Source: Selaginella moellendorffii
Lineage: Eukaryota > Streptophyta > Lycopodiopsida > Selaginellales > Selaginellaceae
DNA length: 64,000 nt
Reading direction: 5' to 3'
Assembly (NCBI RefSeq): GCF_000143415.4
Contig: NW_003314368.1
Span: 82,792-146,791 of the forward strand
The translations under genes and the position numbers were made by a program. Under the pieces are notes generated by a model that ran no database searches, was not told the DNA's origin, and was given only the letters and a program-made list of their open reading frames with translations. Of this stretch, positions 43,546 to 55,490 are shown piece by piece; within the stretch, counting starts at the first letter, position 1, and every line of letters starts with the position of its first letter.

Positions 43546-44973
43546 TTATGCTACAAAGAAGACGAAGACCAAGAGGAATACCAGGAGCACGAAGAAGATC
43601 TTGACGATGAGCCAACGGTTGGAGGAGATGCCATTAAGGTACTTGAGAAGCTGGCCTTGCGCGGCATCCACATTCGATAGCGTATCATCCATGTTTTCAT
43701 CGATCCTGCGAGAAAAAGAGAACTTTGGGTGAGTTCCATCTCCAAAGAAGCTCAACTTCCTGCGGGATCACGCAAAAGAGCGTTTGTTACCTGATCGCAA
43801 CTTCGCCTTGCTCCGCAACCATCGTCGCCAGCTGCGAGAAAATGTTTCCCAGCTCCGCAATGGTCGACTCCACGTTTCGCAGCGCCTCGGCTCGGCTGTG
43901 CAAGTAGTGATCTTGAGTTGGAACGAGCTGTTGCGTTTGAGTTTGAGACTGCGAGGAGGAGATGCTGCTACTCGAGGCTTGAGACGTCGAGCTCTCAGCA
44001 CCACCCGGCCGCCTCCTGAAAGACCACGAGAGAAAGATCGATCAGCGAAAACAAAGAAGATAAATGAATCTCCAGACACCTTAGATGAGTTGCCTTTGGC
44101 ATTCCATCAGTCACACCTCTGCATGCAATGCAAAGAAACATACTCTCCGTGTCTGTGTGGATAGAAAGCTTTTCTAATCAACTTTTCCTTCACAAACCTT
44201 GAATTGAAGAGCTCCCTCGTTGTGGCTCCGTTCACTGGAACTTGTTTGCCAAAGCGCCTTGTTCCTTTCTCGGCCGAGGTCGAGTAGATCTTCATACGTT
44301 CTTCGTGAACTTTGAGACTCTAGAGGCGCAGAAGAAAAACTTTAGTCACGCAAACTTGGATGGAGAGAGATCGAGAGAAAAATAAAAAGTACCTCGCTTC
44401 GCAACGTCAAGACATCCTTGAATTCTTTGGTTGTGTCCATGAGCCTTGTTTTGAGATTTCCTACGACGGTGGTGGAGTGATCGCTGCTATGCTTGTTTCG
44501 ATTGATCTCGTTACGAGCGTCGCAAACACGCTGGAGATCCTCGATCGCGCTGTTCAATGCCTGGATATCTTGCCTGATCACAGCAGTGAGCTCTTGGATC
44601 TCGACTGCTGGGTCGTCAAAAATGGACGTCTTCTTCGCCACTGCAAGGAGAAGAAAAATTCTCACCAAGCTCGAAGAGATCGATCTAAAAGGCGCTAAAG
44701 CACGAAGAACTTACATTGGGTGAGCTTGTGGAGCTTGTTAGATGTTTGGTGGATGCTAAGCCCTATCTGCGAGGCCCGGCGATTAAACTCCGAGTGCAAG
44801 GATCCGCTGGATTGATGCTGCTGTAGAGGCCCTCCTGCTCTCGCCGATGATGATCCCTCCATGGAGCCATTCGCCGCGGAGAATGCCGGCGACCGTTTCA
44901 ATCTCTCGGCAATCGCCTGGAATTCCGACGTTCTATCCCTACAAGACGACGCGCCGCTCACCGCCACTGGCAT
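43546..44973 (-). CDS. SYP32: Qa-SNARE syntaxin of the SYP3/SED5 group
   Basis: Five or so exons on the minus strand from MPVAVSGASSCRDRTSEF (44973). The N-terminus has the SYP3/Sed5 opening DRTSEFQAIAERLKR. Habc-region pieces: QELTAVIRQDIQALNSAI and VVGNLKTRLMDTTKEFKDVL, RSESLK. The SNARE motif includes VESTIAELGNIFSQLATMV with the zero-layer Gln in AEQGE, then RIDENMDDTLSNVDAAQGQL, and a C-terminal anchor WLIVKIFFVLLVFLLVFVFF. Sed5-type syntaxins drive ER-Golgi and intra-Golgi fusion. Confidence 0.92.
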
Positions 44974-45264
44974 CTTTGCGCGCCTTTCCTCCCCCTAGAG
45001 CCCTAGAATCGATTCATGCAGCTTGCGCGCCTTGCCTGTGCCTAGATCCAGCTCTCGCGCTCCCAGATCTCGAGCTCCCAGCCCAGCGCCTTCCAATCTA
45101 GGTCTAACCTCGCAATGAAATGGCATGGGCCGTTGGATTGGGCATCTAACGGACGAGAGAACGCGTCATACGTGGCGCCTTCTTCCACCTAAGATTAGGG
45201 TTCTTGGGCAATGGCGCGTTGTCGCGCAGCTCGGTCGGAGGCGCTGCCAAAGGAGTTTGGAGCG

Positions 45265-47808
45265 ATGGAAGACCGAAAACGCGAGATTTCTCGTCTTCTC
45301 CAGGCATTGAAGGTGTGTAGCAAAGCCCGGGATCTGGAAGCTGGGCGAAAGATCCACGCACAGGCGATCCAGGGCGGCATTGCCCCGGATCCTTTCGTCG
45401 CGAGCAGCTTGATTCATATGTATTCCAGGTGTGGCAGCACGGAGGACGCATCGGCCGTGTTCTTCGATCTCACTCCACCGCAATGCCGCGACGTAGTTTC
45501 TTGGACGGCTCTGATGCTGGGATTCGTGGACAACGGCCAGGGCGATCGTGCGATCGAGCTATTCGGTGAGATGATCCAGCAGCAATGCCGGCCAGACGCT
45601 CAAGCTTTCGTGGCAGCGATCAAAGCGTGCTCTAGCATCGCAGAGAAGGGAAATTCCGGGAGGAACACTGATAGAGGGAAGCTGCCAGATCCTCTGGAGG
45701 TTGGAATGGCTCTCCATTCTCATGCCGCTAAGAATGGGCTCGTGAAGAACAACGTGTTCGTCGCCAACGCTCTGGTGGATATGTACGCGAGGTGTGGGAG
45801 CGTGGCGGATGCTAGCAGGACCTTTCACGGCATTGCTCGTCGCGATGTGGTGGCTTGGACGTCGCTGGTTCTGGGAGTTGCCGAGAGAAAAGACGGTGGC
45901 CAGGAAGCTCTACAGATCTTTTCTCGGATGATCGAGTCTGGGGAGTGCGAGCCGGATGCTCGCAGCTTTGTTGCTGCGCTAAAGGCTGTGGCGAATCTAG
46001 CAGCACTAGAAGAGAACAAAGGTGGCGGGCAGGCTAGAAGCGAGGTGAATTTTCGGTGCCTGGAGAAAGCAATGGCGCTTCACTCCGAGGCCGCGAGGAG
46101 ACGATGCCTGGATACATTCGTGGCCAACACCCTCATCGACGTCTACGCCAAGTGTGGGAGCTTGGGCTTGGCTCGCAGCGTTTTTGAGAGCTTGTCCCGG
46201 ACGAGCTCTCAGAAACGCTGGGAGGCAGGGTCGAGCTCCAGGAGCTTGGTGTCCTGGAACGCGATGATCCTGGCCTACGCCGAGAACAACGAGCCCGAGA
46301 TGGCTCTGCTGCTCTTCACTCACCTGGATCATCCTCCCGACGCTCCGACTTTCACCGCGGCTTTCAAGGCCTGCGGGGGGCTGGCGAGAAGAGAAGCTCC
46401 CAAGAGCTTGAGCGATGGTGGTGCTGTGAAAGTCGCGGCACTCGAGAAGACCATGGCCGTGCATGCTCGAGCGGTGAAAGAGCGGTGGGACTCGCACGCT
46501 TTCATAGCCAGCAGCGCCATCGCCGTGTATGCCGAGTGTGGAGATATGGTGGACGCTCGCTGGAGCTTCAAGAAGATGGCAGTGAAAACTCTGGCCGCGA
46601 AGACGGCTCTGCTACAAGGATACGCCGACAACGGACAGGGAGAGGCTGCTCTCGAGCTCCTCTCGCGCGAGTTCAAGCCGGACGACGACTCGTGCTCTTG
46701 CGTCGCCGCTCTCAAGGCTTGCTCGAGCTTGGGAGCTCTAGAGGCCGGGAAAGCCATCCACGGAGACATCTCCCGGCGTGGATTCGACTCCAACGCGGTG
46801 GTGGCAACTTCTCTGGTGGATTTCTACGGGAAGTGCGGGAGCATGGTGGATGCCCAGCTGGTTTTCGACTCCACGAGCAGCGAGAACAAGGATTTCGCAA
46901 CTTGGAGCTCTCTAGTAGCAGGCTACGGCAGGCAAGGTGCCAGTGAGCGAGTCTATAGCTTGGTGGACAGGATCCAGGAAGAACAGGGACAGCATCCTTG
47001 CGAAGTTACGTTCTTGTGCGTCCTCAACGCTTGCAGCCACGCTGGTCACGTCGACAAAGGCAAGAGCTACTTCGCAGCGATGTCGTCCAAGTATGGGATC
47101 CCTCCCGGGATTGAGCACTATCACTGCATGGTCGATCTGCTGGGAAGAGCAAACCGGCTAGACGAGGCTCTCGAGACAATAACAGCAATGCCTTGGAGAG
47201 CCGACGTGGTTACATGGACGACGCTGCTGGGAGCGTGCCGGAAATGGAAGAACTCGCGAGTCGGGAAGATAGCTTTCGAGGAACTTGTTCGCCTGGACGA
47301 GAAGAAAGCCGCGGCATATCTCCTCATGGCGGGCATCGCCGGGGAAGAGATGGAGCTCTCGAGAGGAAGTTCTTCGAGAGCTCAAAGCTGGTGGACGGAC
47401 GAGGAGGGAGTGGTGCACAGGTTCGTGGCCGGAGACTTCCATAGCCCAGGAAACTCGAGCTTCGTCAAGAAGCTCAAGGAGATCCCAGGAGCTCCTCCAC
47501 TCTCGGACGAGCTTTGTGGACACAGCGAAAGGCTGGCTGCGGCGTGTGGAGTCGTGAGGAGCAACGCTCATCCAGGTAGCGTGATTCGCATTGTAAAGAC
47601 TCACGAGAATGTTTGCCGCGAGTGTCACAGGATCATCGCAGCTCTGTCACTGCTCGAAGCTCGAGTGATCGAATGCGTAGATCCTGCTGGCTTTCACACC
47701 TTTGATAATGGAAGAAGCACTTTCCATCGCCAAACTCGCCGATCACCACGAGCACTCGCTTACAGCGATCTAAAAGCGGTGCGCTTTTCTCGAGTGAGAG
47801 GCATTTAA
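45265..47808 (+). CDS. PLS-class PPR protein with divergent DYW domain
   Basis: About 847 residues, one exon; the ATG at 45265 (MEDRKREISRLLQAL) or an in-frame ATG at 45211 could start it. PPR repeats such as VFVANALVDMYARCGSVADA and VVATSLVDFYGKCGSMVDA alternate in PLS order. E-type sequence follows (MPWRADVVTWTTLLGACR). The C-terminus has DYW deaminase features, the zinc/active-site HSERLA (HxE) and CRECHR (CxxCH), but ends FHTFDNGRSTFHRQ plus a basic tail instead of the CSCGDYW terminus. DYW proteins edit C to U in organelle RNA; loss of the second zinc ligands may weaken editing here. Confidence 0.85.
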   Translation: MEDRKREISRLLQALKVCSKARDLEAGRKIHAQAIQGGIAPDPFVASSLIHMYSRCGSTEDASAVFFDLTPPQCRDVVSWTALMLGFVDNGQGDRAIELFGEMIQQQCRPDAQAFVAAIKACSSIAEKGNSGRNTDRGKLPDPLEVGMALHSHAAKNGLVKNNVFVANALVDMYARCGSVADASRTFHGIARRDVVAWTSLVLGVAERKDGGQEALQIFSRMIESGECEPDARSFVAALKAVANLAALEENKGGGQARSEVNFRCLEKAMALHSEAARRRCLDTFVANTLIDVYAKCGSLGLARSVFESLSRTSSQKRWEAGSSSRSLVSWNAMILAYAENNEPEMALLLFTHLDHPPDAPTFTAAFKACGGLARREAPKSLSDGGAVKVAALEKTMAVHARAVKERWDSHAFIASSAIAVYAECGDMVDARWSFKKMAVKTLAAKTALLQGYADNGQGEAALELLSREFKPDDDSCSCVAALKACSSLGALEAGKAIHGDISRRGFDSNAVVATSLVDFYGKCGSMVDAQLVFDSTSSENKDFATWSSLVAGYGRQGASERVYSLVDRIQEEQGQHPCEVTFLCVLNACSHAGHVDKGKSYFAAMSSKYGIPPGIEHYHCMVDLLGRANRLDEALETITAMPWRADVVTWTTLLGACRKWKNSRVGKIAFEELVRLDEKKAAAYLLMAGIAGEEMELSRGSSSRAQSWWTDEEGVVHRFVAGDFHSPGNSSFVKKLKEIPGAPPLSDELCGHSERLAAACGVVRSNAHPGSVIRIVKTHENVCRECHRIIAALSLLEARVIECVDPAGFHTFDNGRSTFHRQTRRSPRALAYSDLKAVRFSRVRGI

Positions 47809-48351
47809 GGAGAAAGAAAACCATCGCTCATCTTGCATTGGTTCTCCATTTTTCCCGATCAACGAGCGAGCTCTGGACAAAATCTTTCCTTTTCTTCTTT
47901 TTCTTCCTCCTGTCGAGCTCTGCTAAAAAAAATTCCTATTCTCCTCCCTTCTCCACCGCCATTTCTTCATAATCCCAGACCAACACTTCTTTTTCTTCTC
48001 CTTCCACCTTGAGAAATCTTCTTCCCATTCCATGCTTACTGTTATTCCTTCCTGTCTTTAAAATCACCGAGGGGCTAGTCCCAAGCCAAGCCACCATCTC
48101 TGTCCACCACCAATCCGATCACCCTCTACTCCAATCCCTGTGTCGCCAGCCGGAGTAGAGGAAAAAAAAATGTACAGACTAATAGAAAAGCTCCCAAACT
48201 TCCAAGTGCCACCGCTTCTTCTGAGCCTGTTCTAGTTTTCCTCCTCTTTTTTTCCTGTTCTTTCACCCGTGTCCCTGTCTCTGTTCCATTAGTTTTTTTT
48301 TTTTTTTTTCTTGCCTGTCTTTCCTGCTGTGCCTCTTCGTCTTGATCGTCT

Positions 48352-50158
48352 CTACAAATGGTTGTGGACGATGAAACCTGGTGGTGCTCCGGAGAGCCTG
48401 CTCGCTCCAACTTCTAAGCTCTTGCCATTCCCGGCCATGGTGCAGCTGGAACGCAGCACCGGACTGTCAGTCTTCTCGACAAACTTTACAAAGGAGTAAT
48501 CGAGGACGTCTGCTGCCGCCGAGGAGCCCAGATCCTGGACTGACCCCGCGCTTGCTCGCCTCACATGTTTCGTTGTTGTTGTTGTTGTTGTTGTCGTCGT
48601 CTCTACATTATTTCCTGCTGCCGAAGAAGCTAAAGCCAGCTGCTGCCTAAGTCGTTGCTGCTGCTGCTTCAAGAATCTCAACCTCTGGATCTCTTTCTTC
48701 AGGGCCTCGTTGTGAGCTGTAAAGCGAAAAAAGAAAAAGAGTGAAAGTTAAACAACGACAGGCCAGAAAATATAGGAAAGGAGATTTTGCAAAGTGGTGG
48801 CTGCTTTACCATCTTTAATCCGGGCATCCTGAGCCAGACCAGCAACGTTCTGCTTGAGGGCTGCGTTGTCCAAGTGAAGCGCCAGGCGCTGGTGCTCGAG
48901 CAGTGCCACTTGTGTCGACAGCCCAGACACCTCATTCTGGAGAAAAGAAAAGCAAAACATTAAACGAATGATTGATTACAAGTGCTTCAGCACAAAGCTG
49001 CACACAGCGGTACCTGTAAGTCACTGACGTTACCCTCCAGCTCATGAATGTATTGAAGTTTTCGCACTCTGGAGCGCTGGGCTGATTGCCTGTCCCGCAG
49101 AAAAGAAAAACAGAAACAACAACCATTAGAATGATAGCCAGAAAAATCCTAGAAAGCAACCAGAGAGAAAAGAAAACCACAACTAGAATGACACAGATAA
49201 ATCTTAGAAAGGAAGCACATATAAAATCGAGAAGCAAACACAACCATAGTAGCTAGCAAAACGAGAAACAAAGAGAAGGAACAGAGTTATTACCACCTTA
49301 AAGCATAAAAACCAAACACAAAGGTAAATTGAGAAAAACGAGAAGGAAAAAAACAATCAGACAAAACGAAATGAGCTACTGTCCTGAAAAATACGAACAA
49401 AGAGAAGAGAGAGCCACAGTTAGTATGACACAGGTCCTAGAGGAGGAACAGACCACCACCGAAGTGCCCAGCCTACCAGCAAAAGGAAGCAAAAAAAAGA
49501 AAAAAACTATCTAAACAATATCTTACCTCTTGGAGCGCTTGGAATCAGCGCTCTGATCGCCCTGGAGCTGTGACTGCTCGTTGTCATGCTGCTGCTCGGC
49601 GTCATTCCCCATCCTTGATCCACCAACGTAGCTCAAATCTCCAGGAAAAGTCCGGAAGGGATGAGGAGCTCTTCGATCTTGCTGAGACCATCCTCCATCG
49701 GATATCTGGACGACGTCGCTAAACATGGCCGCGAGCTGCTGTTCTTCCCGATCGAAGTAGCACTCGTCCTCCTCGGCAATGTCATCGATCTTTCGGAGGT
49801 TGGATGGAGCCTCCAAGAAGGTGATGCTGTCGCTGGCGGATCGCCTGTGAGACGCGCGCGACGGCCTCTCGGGCGCCTTGGGCGAATCGAGCAGCTCCTC
49901 GAGCCAAGAGGGCTCCACGTCCGGGACAAAGCTCGCGGATGGGCTCCGGCGATGGTGATGCGCCACGGCCGCGGCGCCATAGCCAGGAACTCTCACCACG
50001 CATCCAGGGTAGGGCGGCCCAACGCACGGCTGGGACGACGAAGTAGAGGATGGAATCGCTGGACTCTTCGGCGGGAGGTGATTGAGCGCCATGGAATGCC
50101 CCCAGTTTACACACCTTGAGGAGGATTTGTCGCTTCGCCCGAGCTGCGAGCTCGACAT
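48352..50158 (-). CDS. Group E bZIP transcription factor with shortened basic region
   Basis: Four exons on the minus strand. Start chosen at 50158 (MSSSQLGRSD); MALNHLPPKSP at 50092 is an alternative. Exon 1 carries VEPSWLEELLDSPK and RRSASDSITFLE, typical of bZIP34/61-like proteins. Exons 2-4 carry QSAQRSRVRKLQYIHELE, LSTQVALLEHQRLALHLDNAALKQ and EALKKEIQRLRFLKQQQQ (zipper). The canonical ILAN stretch before RQSAQ is absent at the exon 1/2 join, so the invariant DNA-contacting Asn is replaced by Lys. A Thr run near the C-terminus is coded by the GTT repeat at about 48571-48600. Confidence 0.85.
48571..48600 (+). repeat. (GTT)n microsatellite encoding poly-Thr
   Basis: About eight GTT units then GTCGTC; on the minus strand they give ACAACA..., a Thr run in the bZIP protein. 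Confidence 0.85.
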
Positions 50159-50344
50159 TCTTCGCTGCGATGGAGTGGATTGATCGATCCCTGGAAGATA
50201 AAAGAAGGAAAAAGCATGCAATCCCGGGAATCGCCGAGCTCCACCGAGCAAGATCTAGGGTCCACAATCCAGATCTAGAGCTGTGGATCCCTCCTTGGCG
50301 CTAACCCTAGAAATTTCTCCAGTGAGGCCGCAGCCATCGTCTAC

Positions 50345-50366
50345 TCCCTCTCTCTCTCTCTCTTCT
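50345..50366 (+). repeat. (CT)n tract upstream of the bZIP gene
   Basis: CCCTCTCTCTCTCTCTCTCT sits about 190 bp upstream of the bZIP start, i.e. (GA)n on its coding strand, a common plant core-promoter feature. Confidence 0.6.
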
Positions 50367-50735
50367 CTTGTTCTTTAATGTGTAATTTCAAGTATAAAGG
50401 ACGTCACGGGGTAAATTCCGTGATGGACGGTTGCGATTCATAGTTTTCGAAAGAACGGTCACGATTTGGTGAAACCCACGAGGCGATGACTGGCTGGGAT
50501 GAAATGCCTGGCAGCAGACGGCTAAGATCTGATGTAAATTTCCTGTCAACAGCTGGATCCTAGACGATGTATGTGGCGGAGTTTACATTAATCCAGTTGT
50601 TAAGTGGCAATGATAATGATGAATTTGTCCGTGATACAAACATACCATGTGAATGTGGGTAGATCACGCTGATTAAAAATTAAGTGTACATACTATTTGA
50701 TTTTAGGGCAAAGTTCCAGCTAGGGTTTTGGGCTC

Positions 50736-52687
50736 ATGGAAGAGAATGCAAGGCGGTGGAGGGGAAATTTGCGCGCGATGAAAGAGCGAGTGAGGGATCG
50801 CCTCTGCGCAGCGCAAGCACACAGTTCTCTCAGGCAATCGCAGCAAAGATCCGGTGTGGTGCGTGGAGCAGCGCTTGGCAGGGCCAGGACGGGGTTCGTA
50901 GTCGCCAGGGTATTCAAGGGAAACGTCGTGTTTGCGCGGGTTGCCAAGAATCTGCGGCAGCGAGAGCGGGCGTGGAGGAAAATCTCGATCGCCGATCGCA
51001 TTCCAAGCTTCCGGAATCTCATCGCTGGAGCTTTCGGTGGAGCGATTCTTGTCGGTGGCTCCTCCGCTCACGCCGAAGCGCATGAAGCTCCACAGGGGTT
51101 CTTGGAAGAGCTGGCCTCCAGAAGAAAATTCTTCAAAGGTGAGTGGAAACTTTCTCTACACAGTCCATCTTGATCTTATCTTTTGGACAGGCCGGGGCGC
51201 TGCAACTATCGACGATGATCTAAAGAAGAAAATTTCCGAGGACTCTCCAACCGTCCGTGTACTTCGTGCCATAGCTGTTCCAGTTCTCGCAAATGTTTGC
51301 CATGTTTTCATGCATGGACTTAACCACACTGAGGTTTGTGGCTCGTCTCTTCTCTCGATTTTTTTTTGCCACTTCCTTCTAGCAAACAGGTCTATGGCTT
51401 GGAGAAGCTTGAGAAAGCACTTCTACATCGCCCTCAAAGCACGGGTCTACTAACGGTGCGCTTCTCTTTTCATTTCTCTCCTGTTCTCTGGTATGATGTT
51501 CTAACGGTGTTTTTACTTTCGTGTAGCTGAGCAATCACGTTGCCGCAATGGATGATCCTTTGGTCACAGCTTCTTTACTATCGCCTCAGATTCTACTTCA
51601 TGAAAGGATGCTAAGATGGACGTTGTGCGCTACTGACCGATGTTTCACGTCCGTGCCCAAGTCTATCTTCTTTACGTCTTTGAAGGTGCTGCCAGTTTCT
51701 CGCGGCAAAGGCATTTACCAGGAGGTATACTTTTTTCTTGTCTCTGCAACCTTTGGAAACTCCACTGACGCGTAGTAAATCTCTTACAGGGCATGGACCT
51801 TGCGCTGGAGAAACTCAACCACGGAGATTGGGTACACATTTTCCCCGAAGGCAGTCGATCTCGAGATGGTGGGAAAACCTTGGGAAATGTGAAACGAGGG
51901 GTTGGGAGGTGATCTTGTGTGAGCTTTTTCTGACTTGCTGCGAGTTATCTAATGCCCCTTGTTTTGTGTGATGAAGGCTAGTCATGGATGCGAAGGAGAC
52001 GCCTGTGATCATCCCTTTCATGCACGAAGGCATGCAAGAAGTTTTGCCGATTGGTAGCAAGTTCCCGCACATCTGCAAGAAGGTATTCGTCTCGTTTCGT
52101 GTTCATGTTCCTTCACAGAGCTTTCTTTGCAGGTGACTGTTCTTGTGGGAGATCCAATTCTCGTGGACGATTTGCTTGCCAGATGCAAGGACCAAGAACT
52201 CACAACCGATGCTCTCTACGACGCCGTCGCACAGCGCGTGGAAGAGAGAATGCGGGCGATGAAAGGCGAGCTACAGCAGCTGGTGACAAACGAGAGACTA
52301 GCGCGCGAGAGAGATCGCAAGCTCTATCTGGCTCGACGAGCGAGCGGGATCTGGGAGCACATCGACTGGGAAATGGAAGGCTTTTCACTCCACAGCGACG
52401 ACGAGACGATTGATCACTCCCAGCATCAGCAGCAGCGCGAATTCTCTGAGATCTCTTCCGAGGACGCAGCAAAAACGAGCTGGATGGATCATCCAATCCA
52501 TTCCAGCGATCGCGCGCTGGATTCCTCGCCAAGCATCGCGGCGAGATTGAGAGCTTTCGGCGATCCAGCAGCGATGGTTAGCTTCGCGGCACGGGGCATC
52601 GCCTGGAACTGGAAGATGCCCGAGTTCAAATATGGTGTCGGCACGTGGACGGCCAGATTGTGTGGAAATCAAGGGCTGGGATTGTAG
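50736..52687 (+). CDS. Tafazzin-like phospholipid acyltransferase
   Basis: Seven or so exons. The N-terminal ~130 residues are basic with [19 protein letters not shown], perhaps organelle-targeting plus membrane. The PlsC domain shows [10 protein letters not shown] (catalytic H-x4-D), a [17 protein letters not shown] segment and [16 protein letters not shown] (glycerophosphate-binding FPEG), then [15 protein letters not shown]. The C-terminus adds about 170 residues with a basic helical stretch and Ser/Asp-rich linker. Matches plant tafazzin-like acyltransferases (lysophospholipid or cardiolipin remodelling, or N-acyl-PE synthesis); substrate not decidable. The stop is at 52685-52687. Confidence 0.88.
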
Positions 52688-52913
52688 AGGATCTCGGGCT
52701 TGGGTTTGTGGCGTAGGGTTTGTGCGTTTGTGTTTAATAGCGAGCGAGCTGGTTTGGCGTCGCCAAGGGTTCTAGGCGCTCATATCTCTTCACCGGTTTG
52801 CCACACACAGCCGCAAAGGTACGCGCCTCCAATCCACCGATTTGCGGCGTGCTAGGGCGCCGCCGCGAGGCATTTCTGGAGATTTCTCACTCGTTTGCTG
52901 CGGATTTTGCTAG

Positions 52914-53826
52914 ATGAATCGAGAGAAGCTGATGAAGATGGCTAGTGCTGTGCGCACCGGTGGAAAGGGCACAGTGAGGAGGTATTTCGGCGGCATTGGA
53001 TGATTTCGTTGTTTGAGCTGATGGATTTTTGTTTTCTGGCGCAGGAAGAAAAAGGCAGTACATAAGACGACGACGACCGACGATAAGCGTCTCCAGAACA
53101 CGCTCAAGAGGCTGGGCGTGAACACCATTCCCGGAATCGAGGAAGTTAACATCTTCAAGGACGACATTGTTCTTCACTTTGTCAGTCCCAAAGGTTTGGA
53201 ACCATTTTTTTTCCTCCATTTTCTTCCAGGTTTTTTTTTTCTTAGATCCGATCGACCAACCTTTCTTTTCTTCATTACTTATTTTCACCTTGTTAAATTC
53301 TTCCAGTTCTCCATTCCCATTGATTAAGTTCTTCCAGTGTTCTCTTTTCCATTCTTGTTAGTCGAACAACTTCTTCCAATATTTACTGACGCTCTCATGT
53401 TTTACAGTCCAAGCCTCGATAGCTGCTAACACTTGGGTCGTGAGCGGACCCGTCCAGACAAAGAGTAAGCTCCAGAGAAAGTATCAAAGTGTTTAGCTAA
53501 TCCTTTTTTCGATCGATCGCCAGAGCTCACGGAACTGCTGCCTGGTATCATCAACCAGCTCGGTAAGTGTTGGCCATTGTTCTCGCTTGGATTGGTATTG
53601 ATGTTTTGCGATCGAATCAATCCAATCGACTGCAGGTTTCTCGGGGCCGGATAACTTGGAGAACTTGAAGAAGATCGCGCAACAATTCAAGCGGCAAGAG
53701 AGTGGCGGCGGCGGAGCTCCGCTTGGCACCATCGAGGACGACGAGGATGTTCCCGACCTTGTTCCTGGCGAAACTTTCGAAAAGCCTGCCGCCAATCCTC
53801 CCGAAGAGGTTGTGGCAACCGCGTGA
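52914..53826 (+). CDS. BTF3: BTF3 / nascent polypeptide-associated complex subunit beta
   Basis: ATG at 52914 ([20 protein letters not shown]). Exons are joined to give [19 protein letters not shown] (ribosome-binding basic motif), [36 protein letters not shown] (NAC domain), [13 protein letters not shown] and an acidic tail to TA-stop at 53824. About the expected length for plant BTF3. With NAC-alpha it shields nascent chains at the ribosome exit. A telo-box-like GTAGGGTTTG lies near 52723. Confidence 0.93.
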
Positions 53827-54040
53827 TACTAGCAGAGAATATTCTTGCTATGTACTTGTAGCCCCTAGGGCATATTTTCCTTTTTTTCTATTGTACCTAT
53901 CACGCGTTACATATTATTTTTAGGATTCATTAATCTAGCCCATCCGGTCGCACACGTGGCGCGAATCCGAGAGCTTTCTTTTTGTTGAGAACCCTAGCTC
54001 CAGGGTGAGGACTTTTGGAGGAGAGGTCCGAGCGAGAGCG

Positions 54041-54796
54041 ATGGCGGCGATTTTCAACAAGCTCTCTACTATTTTCAGCAGTGATGATACGCTGCCCTGG
54101 ACAGATCGCGAGATGATCAGTGTAAGCTTCGATCTATGGAAATTTCGGGAGAATTTGATGAATGCTTTGGAGCAGAGGTGCGAGAGCGAGGTCGCCAAGG
54201 AAGGAGCTGGAATTACGCCGGACAAGGATCGCAACGAGAGCCTGATGCGCCTCGCCTGGGCGCTCGTCCACTCGAGAGAGCCGTCTAATGTTCTTCGAGG
54301 CATTGCGATGCTGGAAGGTCTGTGATGTTCTTTGTCGCCTTTGGTTGGATTTCTGGCAAGAATTTAGCTCGAGAGAATTTACAAACAGCTGCGTTTGATA
54401 AGAAGGCTGGACCGCTCCAAACGCGAGAGATTCTCTACTTACTGGCTGTTGGCCACTACAGGAATGGTGACTACGTCAAGAGCCGGCGATTGATCGAGCA
54501 AGCTCTCGAGGTAAACTTTCTCGTTCTCCTTGCAAGTTGTTTAAATCCTTTTCTCTCTGACGATTGAAAACTGTGTTTCTTCACAGATTGCTCCGGATTT
54601 TCGCCAAGCTTTGATGTTGAGGTCTCTGATCGAAGACAAGATCGCAAAAGGTTAGAACTTGTACTGGCTTTTCAAAGTGAGAAGTTAATTCCTGGTGTAT
54701 TTCTCAGATGGAATTATCGGGGTGGGAATTGCGGCAGCAGCCGTGGGACTGGTAGCGAGCGGGGTGGCTTGTGTAGTGGCCTCCAGGAAACGATAA
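54041..54796 (+). CDS. FIS1: Mitochondrial/peroxisomal fission factor FIS1
   Basis: Tail-anchored TPR-like adaptor. Starts MAAIFNKLSTIFSSDD. A probable 54-bp intron at 54122-54175 (AGT|GTAAGC ... GAGCAG|AGG) is a multiple of three and stop-free, so it can be read through; removing it gives REMIS-RCESEVAKE, closer to other FIS1 proteins. Then LMRLAWALVHSREPSNVLRGIAMLE, LYLLAVGHYRNGDYVKSRRLIEQALE, FRQALMLRSLIEDKIAKDG, and the anchor IIGVGIAAAAVGLVASGVAC ending SRKR. Telo-box at 53990-53997. Confidence 0.9.
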
Positions 54797-55490
54797 CTTC
54801 GGACAAGTCCCCGTTATAATTATGGTAACGTTTTTTGTGTAAAGTGTATGCATACCAGATCCAATTCTATTTTACGTGAAGCATAGAGACGGCTTTGAAT
54901 TCAATCGCCTAGAGTGGTCTCTGTGTGATTCTCTCTGAGCGAAAGCTAGGTTTGGTGATTGGTGACTTTAGTGATAAATTAAAGAAAATAAAATATTTAA
55001 AGTCATAAATTAAGAATTAATCATTTATAATAATAAAGAGGAGTTTCTTAATTCTCTGGGCTGCCAGATCCAACCAATGGCAGCCGTCTGATGGGGGTAA
55101 CTCTTAAAAAGTTATTTCTTTAACCATGTCTCTGTAAATAGCTAATGGGAATTCCTTGGGAGAGAAGTAGCATGTAATGTGTTTGACTGGCATTGACAGT
55201 CAATTTTTTGAATTGTGTCAGATATTATAATTTGCTAGAGAAAACATATATTTATAATTACTTCCTTAATTCTTCTTTCAATTATTCTAATTTATTTTGA
55301 ATGTAACAAAATTATAACAATCAAAACAGTATTTATTAACTAAGTAGCATATGTTAGATAATAGCAAATAATTTTTAAATATGTGAGGTCCAAGTGGCTG
55401 TATACTAATATTAGTATAATGGGATTCTAATAACTACTGGATTAGTTTTAATCCAGACCACTTGGTCCTGTATAATTTAAAATTTTTAAG
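54797..55490. other. AT-rich flank with an inverted LTR-like segment
   Basis: No gene seen. From 55382 the plus strand reads TGTGAGGTCCAAGTGGCTG and then TATACTAATATTAGTATA and TGGGATT, closely resembling the start of the minus-oriented LTR at 55491-55658. It may be a fragment of another element of the same family inserted in the opposite direction. Confidence 0.5.
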
